Positions 44,532 to 56,668 of a DNA stretch of 64,000 nt are shown in pieces (the stretch's first letter is position 1; every line of letters starts with the position of its first letter). The notes beneath the pieces are model-generated. The model had not been told where the DNA came from. It saw only the letters and a program-made list of their open reading frames with translations, and did no database searches. Both the position numbers and the translations under genes were made by a program. This DNA is from Acytostelium subglobosum LB1 (taxonomy: Eukaryota; Evosea; Eumycetozoa; Acytosteliales; Acytosteliaceae), in contig NW_012236523.1 in the NCBI RefSeq assembly GCF_000787575.1, forward strand, positions 187,854-251,853, read 5' to 3'.

Positions 44532-46329
44532 TGTGTTTGGTTGGCGCTGTATTGGTAACTGTACAAATGTTCTAGAGATGTAGAAATATAGATGTTGTTG
44601 TTGGCTGCAATGTTAGGTATATGTCGCTAATGATTTGCAGTCAGTAGCAAGCAAGCAGTAGCAATTCAATTGAATGAATGAACAAAGAAAGAAAGATGAT
44701 TGAATGTTTGATTGATTGGTTGATTGAATGAATGAATGTAGAGTGGACCGGACTGATTGTGGATGATTGTGTGAATGATGTGGTGGGTGTGGTGTGTTTG
44801 GAAAACGGATACTTTGCTCTCTCTCGTGTTGGGTTGGTTTGATGGGTGATCGAAAACAGTGCTTGAAATGGATGATGGACTGGGTGGCTGATCTCAAAGT
44901 GAGTGAGCGACACACTGCCTGCAGTAATAATTAATGATAGAGATATATTTATATATCATGATAAACATTTAACTCCATGACCGATGAAAAGAATGACCAA
45001 CCAACCAACCAATCACTATCCTCTTTGATCTTTCCGGTGAATTTGTTGTCACTTCACTTACCAATAGTTGAATGAAGACTGACGGGATTGATTGATTAAT
45101 ATTATATATATTATATTTAAATACCAATAGAAGAAAGATATATTATTAACATCAGGAGAAAGACTACTAATTTGCTTCTGTTGAGGTTGACAATCTCGCA
45201 CGAGTTCCTTGCTTCGTAGCAAAAAACAATACGCAAAAACATCATCATTTTTTATCTGGATTGTTCAGTGAATTGCCAAGTCAACCGACACTAAAATAAT
45301 GGCAAATGGGTTGGTTTCAAGCTAATTGCTACTCAATATATCTAACTATCAATCTATCTCTCTATCCATTATTCTTTGTTATTTATATATAAAAAATTGA
45401 TTGATTAATTGATAGATTGATGATTGATGGATTAATGTTAATCAACTTTAAAACTTATAATCACATGATGTTGAAGTGTAAACATATATAAATCTGGATT
45501 GGTCTTTCAGATGAATGAGAGATAGTGATAATGATGATGAAGAGGTTGTCTTTGTCACACAGTTGTTTAAACAAAAAAAAAGGGGAGGTCACACAGACAG
45601 AGAGAGCAAAAGCCGACAAAGTATTATTGGAATGGTTGTTGTCATTGGGCTAAGGTTGATGTTTGTCATCAATCAAAACGATCATTGAATGAATAAAAAC
45701 ATCTGGGAGCTAGAGCTCCACGAAAATGATCAATTTTGATTTTTTCAAACAGAATCAACCCCGATTCAATTAATATTATTTGCTGGGTCTGGATGGGCAC
45801 CTCCATCAATTAACTAACTAACTTAAGCAGTATTCTTCATAACCAAGATATATATATATATTTATATATTTACACATACACACTTTTACACATACACACA
45901 CACACAAGGACGACCAATCAAATACAAACACACATTTGTGTGTCTATCAACTTAACCAATCCAACGTCATTGCCACACATCACACATAATACATATCACA
46001 CACATTAACAACAACATCATCAACAGCAACCTTAGCAAGTCAACCCAGCGCAACATCATCATATTCTTTCAACTGACCAAACAACAACAAATACTGCAGT
46101 GTTGATTGACTGACTGACTGTGGTCCTGTTGGCTCATTCCATTGTCCACATACCATCCACATTCCATCCATCAATCAATATTCTATCTCATTGCCAACAA
46201 CAGCAACAGCAGCAACAACAAACAGCATTTAATTAATATTCACAAGTGTCCTTATACTTGGAAACAATATTATTATTATCATCAGTATTAGTATTAGGAT
46301 TATAATTATTTATTTATTTAAATTTAAGG
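44532..46329. promoter_or_regulatory. Long divergent spacer
   Basis: 1.8 kb between divergent starts. It has TATATA runs (45103-45120, 45849-45869), poly-A (45571-45582), a GGAGCT-AG-AGCTCC hairpin at 45706-45719, CA-rich runs (45880-45905) and a long A/C-rich leader up to the start of the RA-PH-CH gene. No supported gene. Confidence 0.4.
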
Positions 46330-49300
46330 ATGTCAAGTCCACAAAAGAAGATTATTAAGGTCTATGACAAAGATGGACAATACAAGACAATGATTGTTGA
46401 ACAAAAGACAACTTCTGGCGAAGTGTGCGAGAAGCTTGGAAAGAAGTTATTCATGAAGACTGGCGACATGCCCCTATTCAACTTATATGTCTTTGAAGGT
46501 GGAGGTATGATATTGGATACGATTGATCGAATGATTGATTGATTGAATGATTGATAGCATGTCACGTGATCATAAATCTAACCTGGAACCATTCCACCCC
46601 ACTCAATCAATCAATCACAATCAATCAAAAAACAAAGTTAAACAGGCATTAAAGATGACAGACTTCCCATTCGATGTTATATCAAGATTGGAGAGGAAGG
46701 AGTATAAGTTCTACTTCCTTAATGTACAGGGCGAGTTTATGAGCTTCCAGGAACAGGTCGCAAACTCAATGACAGCCCAGGCAACTCAAAAGCCAAGTGC
46801 TGTGACAAACAGTGCCACCTCACCATCATATACATCGGGTGGCGCACAGGGCCAGGGCAGCAGTCCCTCATCACCATTGTCCTCACCACCAATGGCCTCG
46901 ATCAAACCAAGCGCAGGAATGAGTGGATACTTGATGCGAAAGAAGGCCGGCAAGTTCTTCAAGACATGGGTCGTGGCCAAGAACCGCAATCTCACCTTCC
47001 ACTCGTCCGAGGAGTCAGCCGCCGCTGGCGACCAAGAGCCACTGATGGATCTGTCGCTTGAGAACGCTGTGATCGAGCTCAAGTCCAGTGATCAGGGTCC
47101 ATACATCCTCGTCACACTTGCCAACTCTGAGCGCCACACACTCATGTCCGAGAACCAGGGTGACCTGCAGGCCTGGGCAACCGAGCTGGCCGCAACCAGC
47201 GCCTATTCCACATCACAGGCCACCAAGATCGCCTCACCCACCATGGCCTTCATCCCCACATCCAAGGACCTGGGCATCAAGCTTGTGCAAAAGATGGAGA
47301 ACATCGAGACACAGTCCGCCACGCTGATCAAATGGACCGAATATCTGGTTGGTCGCCGCACTGGTATCCAACATGGCGACGACATTGGCACGTGCTACAG
47401 CGATGGAAGTATTCTGGCCAACGTGATCGACGCGCTGTTCAACAAGAAGATCAAGTACCGTCGCGGCAAGTCCGTCTACGAGATGCAGTACAACATAGAC
47501 GGCGTGCTCGACACGCTCAAGTCACTCGGTGCCGACTTTGGCAAGCTAATTGCCTCGGATATTGTCGAGTGCAAGGTCAACAGAGTGGTCGTCCGACTGA
47601 TATGGTCGATCTTTGTGGCGTTCGTGGCCAATGGCGAGAAGGAGTACGTGGCCAAGGACCGTCTTATTGGCTGGTGCGGCAGACGCGTCCAAGAGACCAA
47701 CCGTTCAATCATCGTTGATGGTCCATCTGCCCTGCAGAACCCCCTGGTATTCGCTGCGCTCCTCAACATCAGCAACGCAGGCCAGTTGATCAATATGGAC
47801 GAGTTGGCGAGGCGGTCGCGAGTCGAGCAGTCACAGGAAGTGTTGGACAAGGCTCACGACCACTTTGGAATTCCAAAGTTGTTCAGCGCTTCACAGTGGC
47901 AGCAGGATGGCGACGACAAGTCCTTCCTGATCTACTTGTCATTCTTCTACTACAAGTTGTCGGGCGAGGCACGTGACAAGGCCGAGCTGATTGAGACCTG
48001 TCGCGAGGCCAAGAATGCTTTGGAGCCAGAGACCATCGTGTCGTCCAGGGAGAGGCAGTTGAAGTCCATGCGTGTTGAGCAACAGAATAACCCCGCTGTT
48101 GCCGCTGCCCCCGCTGCGTCCATCAACAAGCCACTTGCTGTGGCCACATCCGCGCCCACAAACACTATAGTCAAGCCATCGGCAATCAAGCAGGCAGCCA
48201 AGATGGCGCCAAAGCCACAGGCAAACACACAGCCCAAACAAGAGGTCAAGGTACAAGCCCCTGTACAGACCCCTGTCCAGGTCATGGTACAAGCTCCACC
48301 TGTTGTTGTACAGGCACCTGTGCAAGTCGAAGTAGTTGAGCCACCTCAACCACAAGTTGTTGTCGAGGACCTGGCTGCCCTGGAGAAGGCTGCCAAGAGG
48401 AAGGAGGCAGAGGAGCGTGCAGAGGCCTTGGCCAAGCAGATGGAGCTCGAAATGCTCCAGTTTGAGAATGAGGACTCAGAGATTGAGGAGAGGATGAGGC
48501 AGCAGGAGGAGCTTGACGAGCAGATGAGACAGCAACAGATCCAGCAGCAGCAGCAGGAGCAAGAGTACCAACATCAAATGCAACTGCAACAGCAACAGAT
48601 GCTGCAACAGCAGCAACAGCAGGATTACCAGCAGCAACAGGCACTGGAGGAGATGGAGAGATTACAGCGCGAGGAGTTCGAAAGGGAGCAGGAGGCTCTG
48701 AGTCTTCAATCACAGATCGAAGAGCAGGATGCAGAGAGCCAGAGATTGTTGGAGCAATGGGAGAATCAGAGACGACTGGAGGACCAAGCCGAGCAGCAGC
48801 GCAGACATGAGCAAGAGATGGAGAGACAGCAAGAGCTGCATCATCTCTCGACACAGTCCTCAATCGGTGACGAGCTGGACAAGATACTCCGAGCCGAACA
48901 GGCACAGCAAGAGATCGAGAACGAGCAGCAACATCATCAGACACATCGTGTAGACTCAGTGGACGAGCCAACCGTTAATCAGGCCACCAACTCACTTATG
49001 GACATGTTTGATCAGATCCAGAACGACTTGGCCAGCATTAATATGTCACCGGCCATTGAAGAGGACCATCATAAGCCAGCCGCCTCCAACTCAAGATCAG
49101 CGTCACCAACTCCAGTGGACAGCTCACGATCCTCTATCAGCCACGATGATGGACACATGGAGGACAACTACAGTGAGCCTGATATGAGTCCAAGGCCAAG
49201 CGAGGCCCCATCACAGCAGGAGCAGCATCAACAGCAGCAACAGCAGTCACAACAGCAGCAACAACAACAAGACTCTGATGAGGAGACACAATCACAATCA

Positions 49301-49636
49301 CAATCACAATCAGCATCACCATCACTCTCACAGTCACAACAGCAACAACAACCACCCGAGCAAGAGAATCGTGGAAGAGTTGTTGTGAGGATATGTTTGG
49401 AAGGCTTTGGTGATGTCCTGTTCTGCTCGTTCGCCGTTGGCTATGACACTCTTTGCGGCACCGTACGCCAGATGGTTGTCAAGAAGATGAAGGTGCGACC
49501 AGACGTTGAACAGAACTACCTTCTGTTCATCGTGCGCGATGGATTGGAGCGTGTGTTGGAGGACGAGGAGGTGCTGCTGGAGGCCGAAGACCGTGTCGAT
49601 CGCTTCGTCTTCAAGTTGTCCGAAGAGCACAGATAA
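46330..49636 (+). CDS. RA-like / PH / tandem CH / coiled-coil / RA-like scaffold
   Basis: Two exons (46330-46504, 46662-49636), 1049 residues. Residues 6-90 form a ubiquitin-like Ras-association fold (IIKVYDKDGQYKTMIVEQKTT, LYVFEGGDFPFDVISRLE across the splice). A PH domain begins GYLMRKKAGKFFKTWVV (about 145-245). Two calponin-homology domains follow (about 275-390, LIKWTEYLV; about 395-495, IGWCGRRV), the actin-binding tandem. Residues 600-890 are Gln/Glu-rich coiled coil, then a Ser/Gln-rich region. The last 100 residues are a second RA-like fold (VVVRICLEGFGDVLF, LLFIVRDGLERVLEDEEVLL). It probably links Ras or phosphoinositide signals to cortical actin. Acceptor ATGACAG was chosen because it alone restores the frame. 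Confidence 0.88.
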
Positions 49637-49921
49637 TCATATTAATCAATCAATCAACCAATCAATCAATCGACCGAAAAGGAACATCTGAATGAAGGCG
49701 CGCGCGACCAAAAGAGAGAGATAGTGAATGCCAGACAGACATTGCATTGGCTAACCTAACAGAATAAAGTACTTGTTGTATATTATTGATAGAGAGAGAG
49801 ATAGATCGATCGTTCGATGATGATTCGCATGTTGCTTTGGTTGCCTGTGTCTTCGTTGCAACAGCCACCGTGTTGTTCTTGTTGTGTACAACACACAAGT
49901 CTGTTGTTGCGCCATGATTGA

Positions 49922-50918
49922 TTATGGATTGTGATCCTCGGTCGGTTTGTTGAGTTTGTTCTTGCGCCAATCATAATAGAAGTACATGATGAAGATGGAC
50001 AGTGCTTGCCAGACGCTATTGATAAAGATAAAGTATGTCAACTTGGACACTGGAGCTATACCATAGCACACTATATGATGATAAATGAAGGGCAGTGTCA
50101 GTGTCTGATCAATGCCATTCTGTGCTGTTGGAGTACATACTGATGACTCCTGTTAGTCCACCGAATAAGTTTAGATACTGCGATGGTAGAGACACGCCTG
50201 ATGTCGACTTGGCATTGATGCATACCATCACCTGAGGTAGATGGCTTAGTAGTTGTGTGATTGGCTTTACACTGTTTGTTATATCTATTGATTGATTGAT
50301 TGATCGCATAAGGTTAGGTTGCAGTTCGTCCATGTCTTGTATCAATCGAGGCTATAGCGTACACATTGAACTTGGGTAGATACTACCGAGTAGGTAGGGT
50401 ATTAGAGGGAATGCAATCCATGGTAATGTCTTATTACTTGTGGATGGTTCTTTAGAGAATAGCGCGAATCTGTTTGTTTGTTTGTGTTGCCGTGGAGTAG
50501 CCGTCGAGAGTTAGACTGTATTCGCGCATTAGCGTCGATTCGCATCACGCCACGTCAATCATTCAATCATTTGAATATCGCGACATACTGAAACATAAAG
50601 ATAGAGTGTTGTAATACATTCAATAGACCGTATAATACGATTGGCATTGACTCTGTTGGATGAGTATGTATGAGTAAGTATGAGTATGAACAACATTGTG
50701 ATGCGATGTACTATAATGTATTGCTTACCTCCAGTTAATGCACTGTTTACAAGTAAGAATGCAGCGCCTATCAGTTTGATGACGATACTGTGTAGTGAGA
50801 AGCCTTGTACTGAGCGTCTACTGTAGTTGAGGTACATCTGCGGCACGTACTGAACGCCAAAGCAGACTGAGGAGAACACTCCCAGCGAGTGATAAAAAGC
50901 CACTGGTACCATGGTCAT
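49922..50918 (-). CDS. PQ-loop (SLC66/MPDU1-type) seven-helix membrane protein
   Basis: Five exons (50918-50729, 50652-50589, 50469-50387, 50284-50141, 50070-49922), 209 residues, all joins in frame. Two PQ-loop repeats: YVPQMYLNYSRRSVQGFSL (Pro26-Gln27) and HLPQVMVCINAKSTSGVSL (Pro129-Gln130). Each is followed by hydrophobic helices, and the protein ends FIMYFYYDWRKNK with a charged tail. PQ-loop proteins include the lysosomal amino-acid exporters (cystinosin, SLC66A1), MPDU1 and SLC66A2/3. Exact substrate and compartment cannot be told; a lysosomal or ER/Golgi membrane is likely. The small exons (64-190 bp) hide the gene from simple frame searches. Confidence 0.87.
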
Positions 50919-51183
50919 AGTATCATCTTTGAGACTATATATATATCTAATATATAATTAATTATATGTATGTAAATGTAATGAATGAATGAATGATTGT
51001 TATGTTGGGCAATGCAATGCAAATGAGAGATGCGGATGGTGGTGGAGGGAGTGTTGTCCACCTGAATGAATTGAGGGCTCGTCAATCGGATTCATTATCC
51101 TGCGCGTGATTGAAGTGCAACGTCAGACGCGGGAACTAGCCCATTTTGCCTGTGCCGAGGTAATAATAATAATAATAATAATA

Positions 51184-52938
51184 ATGTTACACATCATGAC
51201 CAATAACGAAAGTAAGGACAGGTGTGAACAACTACCTCATCTATCATCATTACACTTGCCCAACAATGTAGATTGTAAGTCCAACTTGCTCGAGCTCATT
51301 CACTCATTCAACTAATTAACATAACATAACAATGTAGTCTTGGATGAGATCATACTTGAACCTCTAAGCTCAACTACAGCGACACAACAACAGTTGTTGT
51401 CACCTTTAAAGTCACCTGTTAGGTCATCGCAAGGTGGTAGTGTCACTCAAACATCATCGTCACCTTCATCATCATATGATAGGGACAGGGATCAATATCA
51501 ACAAGATGAATACTATTGTACTGATTGTAAGAAGAGGTTTCAATCTGAACAGACTTGGAACACTCATGTCAGTAGTGCCAAACATATACAACAGGCCAAA
51601 GAGAATAAGAAGAAGACTGCAACTACTACAGGAGGCGGTGGGTCAAGGTCATCACCCAATCCCAAGACACCTCCACATAAACAACAGAATACAACAACAA
51701 CGACACCGACAAAGACAACATCAAAGACATCAGGTACAGGTGATGACCCATTCTCAAAGAAACAGCACGAGCTGATGACCATCATTCCTTCAAAGCCCAA
51801 TCTCACTGTCAAGAATCTGTTCCAAGCAGCCAAGAACTATACTGCGCATCATATGATAAGAGATGCTGCTGAATGTCTATCAAGGATGCTCACAGTATTG
51901 TCTTCCTCCAACACTTCAGTGGCCACCAACAACACATCGACCACATTGACATTGGACAAACTACCACTGGACCTCAGGGTGGATGTGTTGGCCAAGCTCA
52001 GTCTGGAAGCCAAGACACATTTGAACTTTGGACGTCTGACTCGATTGTTTGATCAACGTCTGTCAGAGTATCACTTTATTAAATGCTTGATCAAGTCAAA
52101 TCTACTGCTGACAGGTGACACTCATCATCAAAGACTCTCAATGCTGTGCGATGCCGAGTACCTTGGCCGTGTGATGGCTGCCCCCTTGGCAGTCATGGAA
52201 AGACTTACGAACGCAGTCCATTCAAGCATAATATCACTGGAGAGCGATGGTGACATCCTTAATGATGATATGTCCGAGTCATCATCAACAACCACCTCAT
52301 CTTCTTCATCAACAAATATGATAATCGTCGAGACAATGGTTACATTCATAGATGAGATTGCCGGTGCACTATCATTCAATCGCGTCAACAACCTATCCAT
52401 GCTACTCTACTCCCTCTCATATGTCATTTCCAGCGAGTACCAGCTCCATCAACGATCAATCACCGCCCTCCAAAGACTCACCAGGGTAAGTACATCATGG
52501 TGAATTTTCTACCATGCCACTCACTAACCATTACCATTACCATTACAGTTGCTATTTGCTCAAGGTCGTGACCATGTCGTGGCGGACATGTATACGATGC
52601 AGTTTAAACTAGTGGACAGTCTTGGATTTAATGAAGGCGCTCAACTTGCCATGATACACTCTTTAAAGTATGCACTAGGTTGTTATGACCTTGTTCGAGT
52701 GTCCTCTATCCTTGGCACTTGGATGAACAGTGGTGCAAAGTCAAGATCAACATCATCAACATCAACATCTTGTTGGCCATCACTCACATTGCTCATTGGC
52801 ATAAGTGAATCTGTTATCAACAATGATACATTACAATTTGATCAACTCTTTGATCGATATGAACACGTTCTATCACATGATCGTGATATACACAATGTTA
52901 TCACAAGTGTTCAACAACGTATATACTATGGTCGTTAA
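51184..52938 (+). CDS. C2H2 (JAZ/U1-like) zinc-finger protein of unknown role
   Basis: Three exons (51184-51274, 51338-52485, 52549-52938), 542 residues. A Ser/Gln/Pro-rich leader precedes one U1/JAZ-type finger, YYCTDCKKRF...HVSSAKH (C-x2-C-x12-H-x5-H), of the kind that binds RNA or double-stranded RNA. After a Lys/Thr/Gly linker comes a helical region (VKNLFQAAKNYTAHHMIRDAAECLSRML, FNRVNNLSMLLYSLSY, EGAQLAMIHSLKYALGCYDLVRV) that looks like an alpha-solenoid. Start chosen as the first ATG after an ATA repeat; ATG at 51196 is an alternative. I cannot name the orthologue. Confidence 0.8.
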
Positions 52939-53372
52939 CAACCAAGATAGATAGAGATAGATAGTGGATGGACAGAGATGGATAGATAGAGAGAATAAAG
53001 TTGGATTGTCGTCCGCGCTTTGAACGAGGGTTCGTGTGTGGACGGACACCTCAAATTTGCGAAGTCGACGTCTTTAGCCCTCATTCTAATCACGTGACAT
53101 TGACTTAGTTATATTACATGTTAGTTATATACTTATTATTTTTTATATAATACTACAATTGTAGTTGATATTACATCACCATCGAACAAACAAAGAAGAA
53201 ACTGGACTGCCAGACACCGACGTCAACATCAGCTTCCTCCTCGACTTCTTCGAATACCTCGACTACCTCGACGACTTCAACAACCTCAACAACAACAACA
53301 ACTAATAGATCAAACTCATTGACATCACTTACAACAGTGAGAAACAATAGTACTGTCGATCGATCGACACCA
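52939..53372. other. Spacer, partly an open Ser/Thr-rich frame
   Basis: 434 bp between two plus-strand genes. From 53169 to the proposed JmjC start the JmjC frame stays open and encodes a Ser/Thr-rich stretch, but no ATG lies in it. An AG at 53165 could be an acceptor from an unseen upstream exon. Confidence 0.4.
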
Positions 53373-54591
53373 ATGAACATTGAGAAACTATTCCGACCGA
53401 CCAGAGACATCCTCGAACAGTTCGTCCTACGCAATCAACCATTTGTATTAACAGGCATCGTCGATGGCTGGGCGTGCTTCAACAAATGGAATACACCGGC
53501 CTATCTTGTCGACAAGGTATGATTCATTCATTCGTTCATTCGTTCATTCAATCATTCAATCAATCACTAACTCATACTCACTCAATCATACTCATTCAAT
53601 CAATTAGATAGGTGAACGAGAGATACCAGTACGTGAAATAGGATATGATGTAGGTGAATGGCTGGGCAAGACTTCAAACATAAAGTTCTCAACGTTTGTC
53701 GACAGCTGGAACATTGCAAAGAAGACAGGTGCTGAACCAACGTATTATTTGGCCAGCTTACCAATCAACAAGTACTTCCCCGAGCTCGAGACGGATTATG
53801 TCGTGCCAGAGATACCTCGGGAACAGGGCAAGTCTGCCAACCTATGGATAGGCGTCAAGGGCCAGGTGACACCGTTGCACCACGATTGGTCAACGGGCGA
53901 TCCCGGCATGGATGGCCTGCACGCCATCGTCAGCGGCAAGAAACTATTCAGGCTGTACGACCCTGTCGAGAACAACCTGTTCATCAGGAGGAAGCCTCAT
54001 TGGGGCTTGTTCCACCATGCGCAGGTGGACATTGACAAGCCCGATCTGGACAGGTTCCCCGAGTTTGCCAACGCGCGATCAATTGACGTTGTCCTGGAGC
54101 AAGGCGAGATGCTCTTCATCCCCAAACTATGGTGGCACTATGTCCGCACACTGGAACCTTCGATTAGCGTCAACTTTTGGTTCCAGCACATGGGCAGTGA
54201 GAGACTCAAGTGTGGACGACTGTGGCCGGTGATGGAGCAGTACTTGGAGGCCGTCAAGGGTATCCAGGCGACAGAGGAGAAGATGACATCACTGTTGATG
54301 TACTTTGGTGAGGGCTACTCGCAAAAGAGGAAGCCCAAGCCAGAGGAGGTGCGATCATACATGGACAATCCACTGAAGTTGTTACAGCTGCCCAAGTTTA
54401 TCAATTCATTCGCCAATGCCACCAACAATCCACAGTTCAAGCATATGGAGGAGTCTGCGCTCTTTGCCAAGGAGATTACGTCCAGAGTGAGGCAATGGGT
54501 AGATCACAGGAACAACAACATCAATAATACTGTACATAATAGCGCCACAACAACGACGACGCCGACGACGACTACGACAACAACTTCATAA
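53373..54591 (+). CDS. JmjC / cupin-8 iron-2-oxoglutarate oxygenase
   Basis: Two exons (53373-53516, 53608-54591), 375 residues from the in-frame ATG at 53373. Opening PFVLTGIVDGWACFNKW is the usual start of cupin-8 JmjC hydroxylases. Iron ligands: His139 and Asp141 in PLHHDWS, His225 in WWHYVRTL; the 2-oxoglutarate Lys is probably in SGKKLFRLY. SISVNFWFQ closes the barrel. Members include TYW5, JMJD4, JMJD7 and HSPBAP1, which hydroxylate proteins or tRNA wybutosine; I cannot place this one. The C-terminus carries a poly-Thr run. The stop is 39 bp from the convergent adhesin-like copy. Confidence 0.88.
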
Positions 54592-54630
54592 AACCCGATC
54601 GACAACAACATCATTGTCCAGTCAATCAAT

Positions 54631-56404
54631 TTATTTGTCATCCTCAAAGTTGATAAGGGCATAGCCTTGTTTGTTCTTCCTTGATCTGTAGACGTAGAAG
54701 CCAACACCTGCAATGACGATCACAACAAACATTGAACATCCAACGATTATACCAATGACGGCTCCGAGTGATAGTACATAGATCTCAATGGTCATTGTGG
54801 CACTGGTTGGACTGTTGATGGCGTAGTCCTCTCTCATCTTGGTTGGGAATGACAGGGATGGGGCGGACACCTTGCTGGGGAGGTTCAGAGTGAATGGACT
54901 TTCAGCGGCAAGCAGATAATATTCAAAGACTTCATAACGTTGATTGGCTGGATGTGCTTGGGAGAAGGTCACTTCAGCCTGGCCATAGAACAAGAAGCGC
55001 GAGGCATTGAAGGATAGTAGGGGCATGGAGTAGGGGAAGGGTCTTGGGTCCTTGAACTCGATCTTGCTGCTGGCGTCCACAGTGAGTGTCATGAAGTTGG
55101 GGATAGAGTCATACATGAATGTCTTGCCAACCACCATCATCTTGGATCCAGTTGTGATGTGGACGTTGCTATTCAAAGTGAACAGGCCGTTGAGATAGAA
55201 TGTGGATGAGTCCTGAACAAATATCTCTTGAGAGTACAACGCTGTTGGATCAGTTGGGCTCTCCAAGGAAAGTGTGCTGGCTCCTGAAATGGTCACATTG
55301 CCACAAGATGACAACTGATTCATTGTGATTGATGATCCACTATCAACTACAACTGAGGTGGTGATCGATGACGTGTTATTACATCTAAGCTGTTGGATAC
55401 TACCAACAGAGAACTGGCCAAGGAGGTGGAGTGTGAGGTTGCCGGTCATCGTTATTGAAGAGATCTGTTGTCCTGATTTAAGGATAGATAGTGACACACC
55501 ATTATTTGTGGATGGGTCCTGATTGCTTAACACCAAGTTGGTTTGATCACCAGTGCCATTCAATAAGATATTGTTTACAGATACAAAGTTGAAGGTCATC
55601 TGTGGCAATATAGTTGCTCTGACATTCTCTGGTGACAGATTGACATTGCCTCCAGTTAGAGTGACAACTGCTCCACTGCCAAGTGTGAACAATGGATTGC
55701 GGAGAATGGAGAGGGCTGAATCAGATTGAATCAAACCATTCAATGTTGCGCCCTTCTCAAAGTTTGCTGATCCAATTTGTCCATAGATCTGATCAGCCCT
55801 CTCCTCGACATTGACAGCAGAGCCACTGTCGATACTAATGACTGAACCACTGTCCATATACTCCAAGGACGCGACAGTCACTGTTGATCCTTAACCACTC
55901 GTATATACTGTAGAGGAGCTTGTGAGATTGAGTGATTGAATGGTGAGGGTAGTTGAGACAGAGACACTTGAGTGGTCCACGGTCAGTTGGTTAACAATCG
56001 AGGGTGATTGTACATTAAGAAGTGCACGACCGGTGAGGTGGAAGTTGGTGTTGTGGTATTGACTATGGGTGTTCAATGATACGACAAATATATCTGCTCC
56101 TATCAAGTTGATGGTGCCCACCTGGCAATCAAAGAGATCGATGTCAATGACTGGTGAGAAATACTGATCGTTGAATTGAATATTGAATATGTCTGAAGGG
56201 TTCTGACATGTTGGAACATTTCCACTCCAGTAGCCATCATTAATTCCAACACCAATCTGACGTGGTGGATTATAATTTTGCCAGTCATTATAATAGTAGT
56301 TGTAGGTGGTTTGGGCTTTAATAGTATTGGGTAAAACAATCATAATAAATAAAACTAGCACCCAAAAAATGAATGAAAAGTTATATATTATTTGATGTTG
56401 ACAT
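54631..56404 (-). pseudogene. Adhesin-like type I membrane protein, copy 1 (damaged)
   Basis: Clear paralogue of the next gene. Its start codon (56404) aligns with copy 2 (MSTSNNI) but the frame is lost after seven codons, within the signal peptide. A second lesion, an in-frame TAA at 55891-55893, splits the ectodomain where copy 2 has SGPGSTVTV. Otherwise the frame is open and well conserved: CQNPSDIFNIQF, NLTSSST, SGSSITMNQLSSCGNVTI, FLYGQAEVTF-type beta repeats, and the C-terminal helix IGIIVGCSMFVVIVIAGVGFY with a basic stop and ALINFEDDK. Two separate breaks favour a young pseudogene, though base-calling errors cannot be ruled out. It lies tail to tail with the JmjC gene. Confidence 0.75.
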
Positions 56405-56668
56405 TATTATTTAGTTGGATATAAGAATAATAATAAGTTTTGTAAAATTTAACATGTTTAAAAGCAATTGATACAAATGAGGCAATTCGGGAATTGAGGG
56501 AAAGTTTGATTTTTATTGTTTTGTCAATTTAGCTCATTCATTCGAACTACGATCATCACGGAAACATTGTTCGTCTCTGGCTAATGATTGATGGGTTGGT
56601 GACCAGAGTGTAGGAGATAGTTGTCATTGTGTTGTCCTTTGGATATATCATCCAATGATCATTATTAT

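Noticed and set aside
48282-48971. 229-codon minus-strand frame
   Set aside because: Antisense of the Gln/Glu coiled coil in the RA-PH-CH gene; no domain and no start context.
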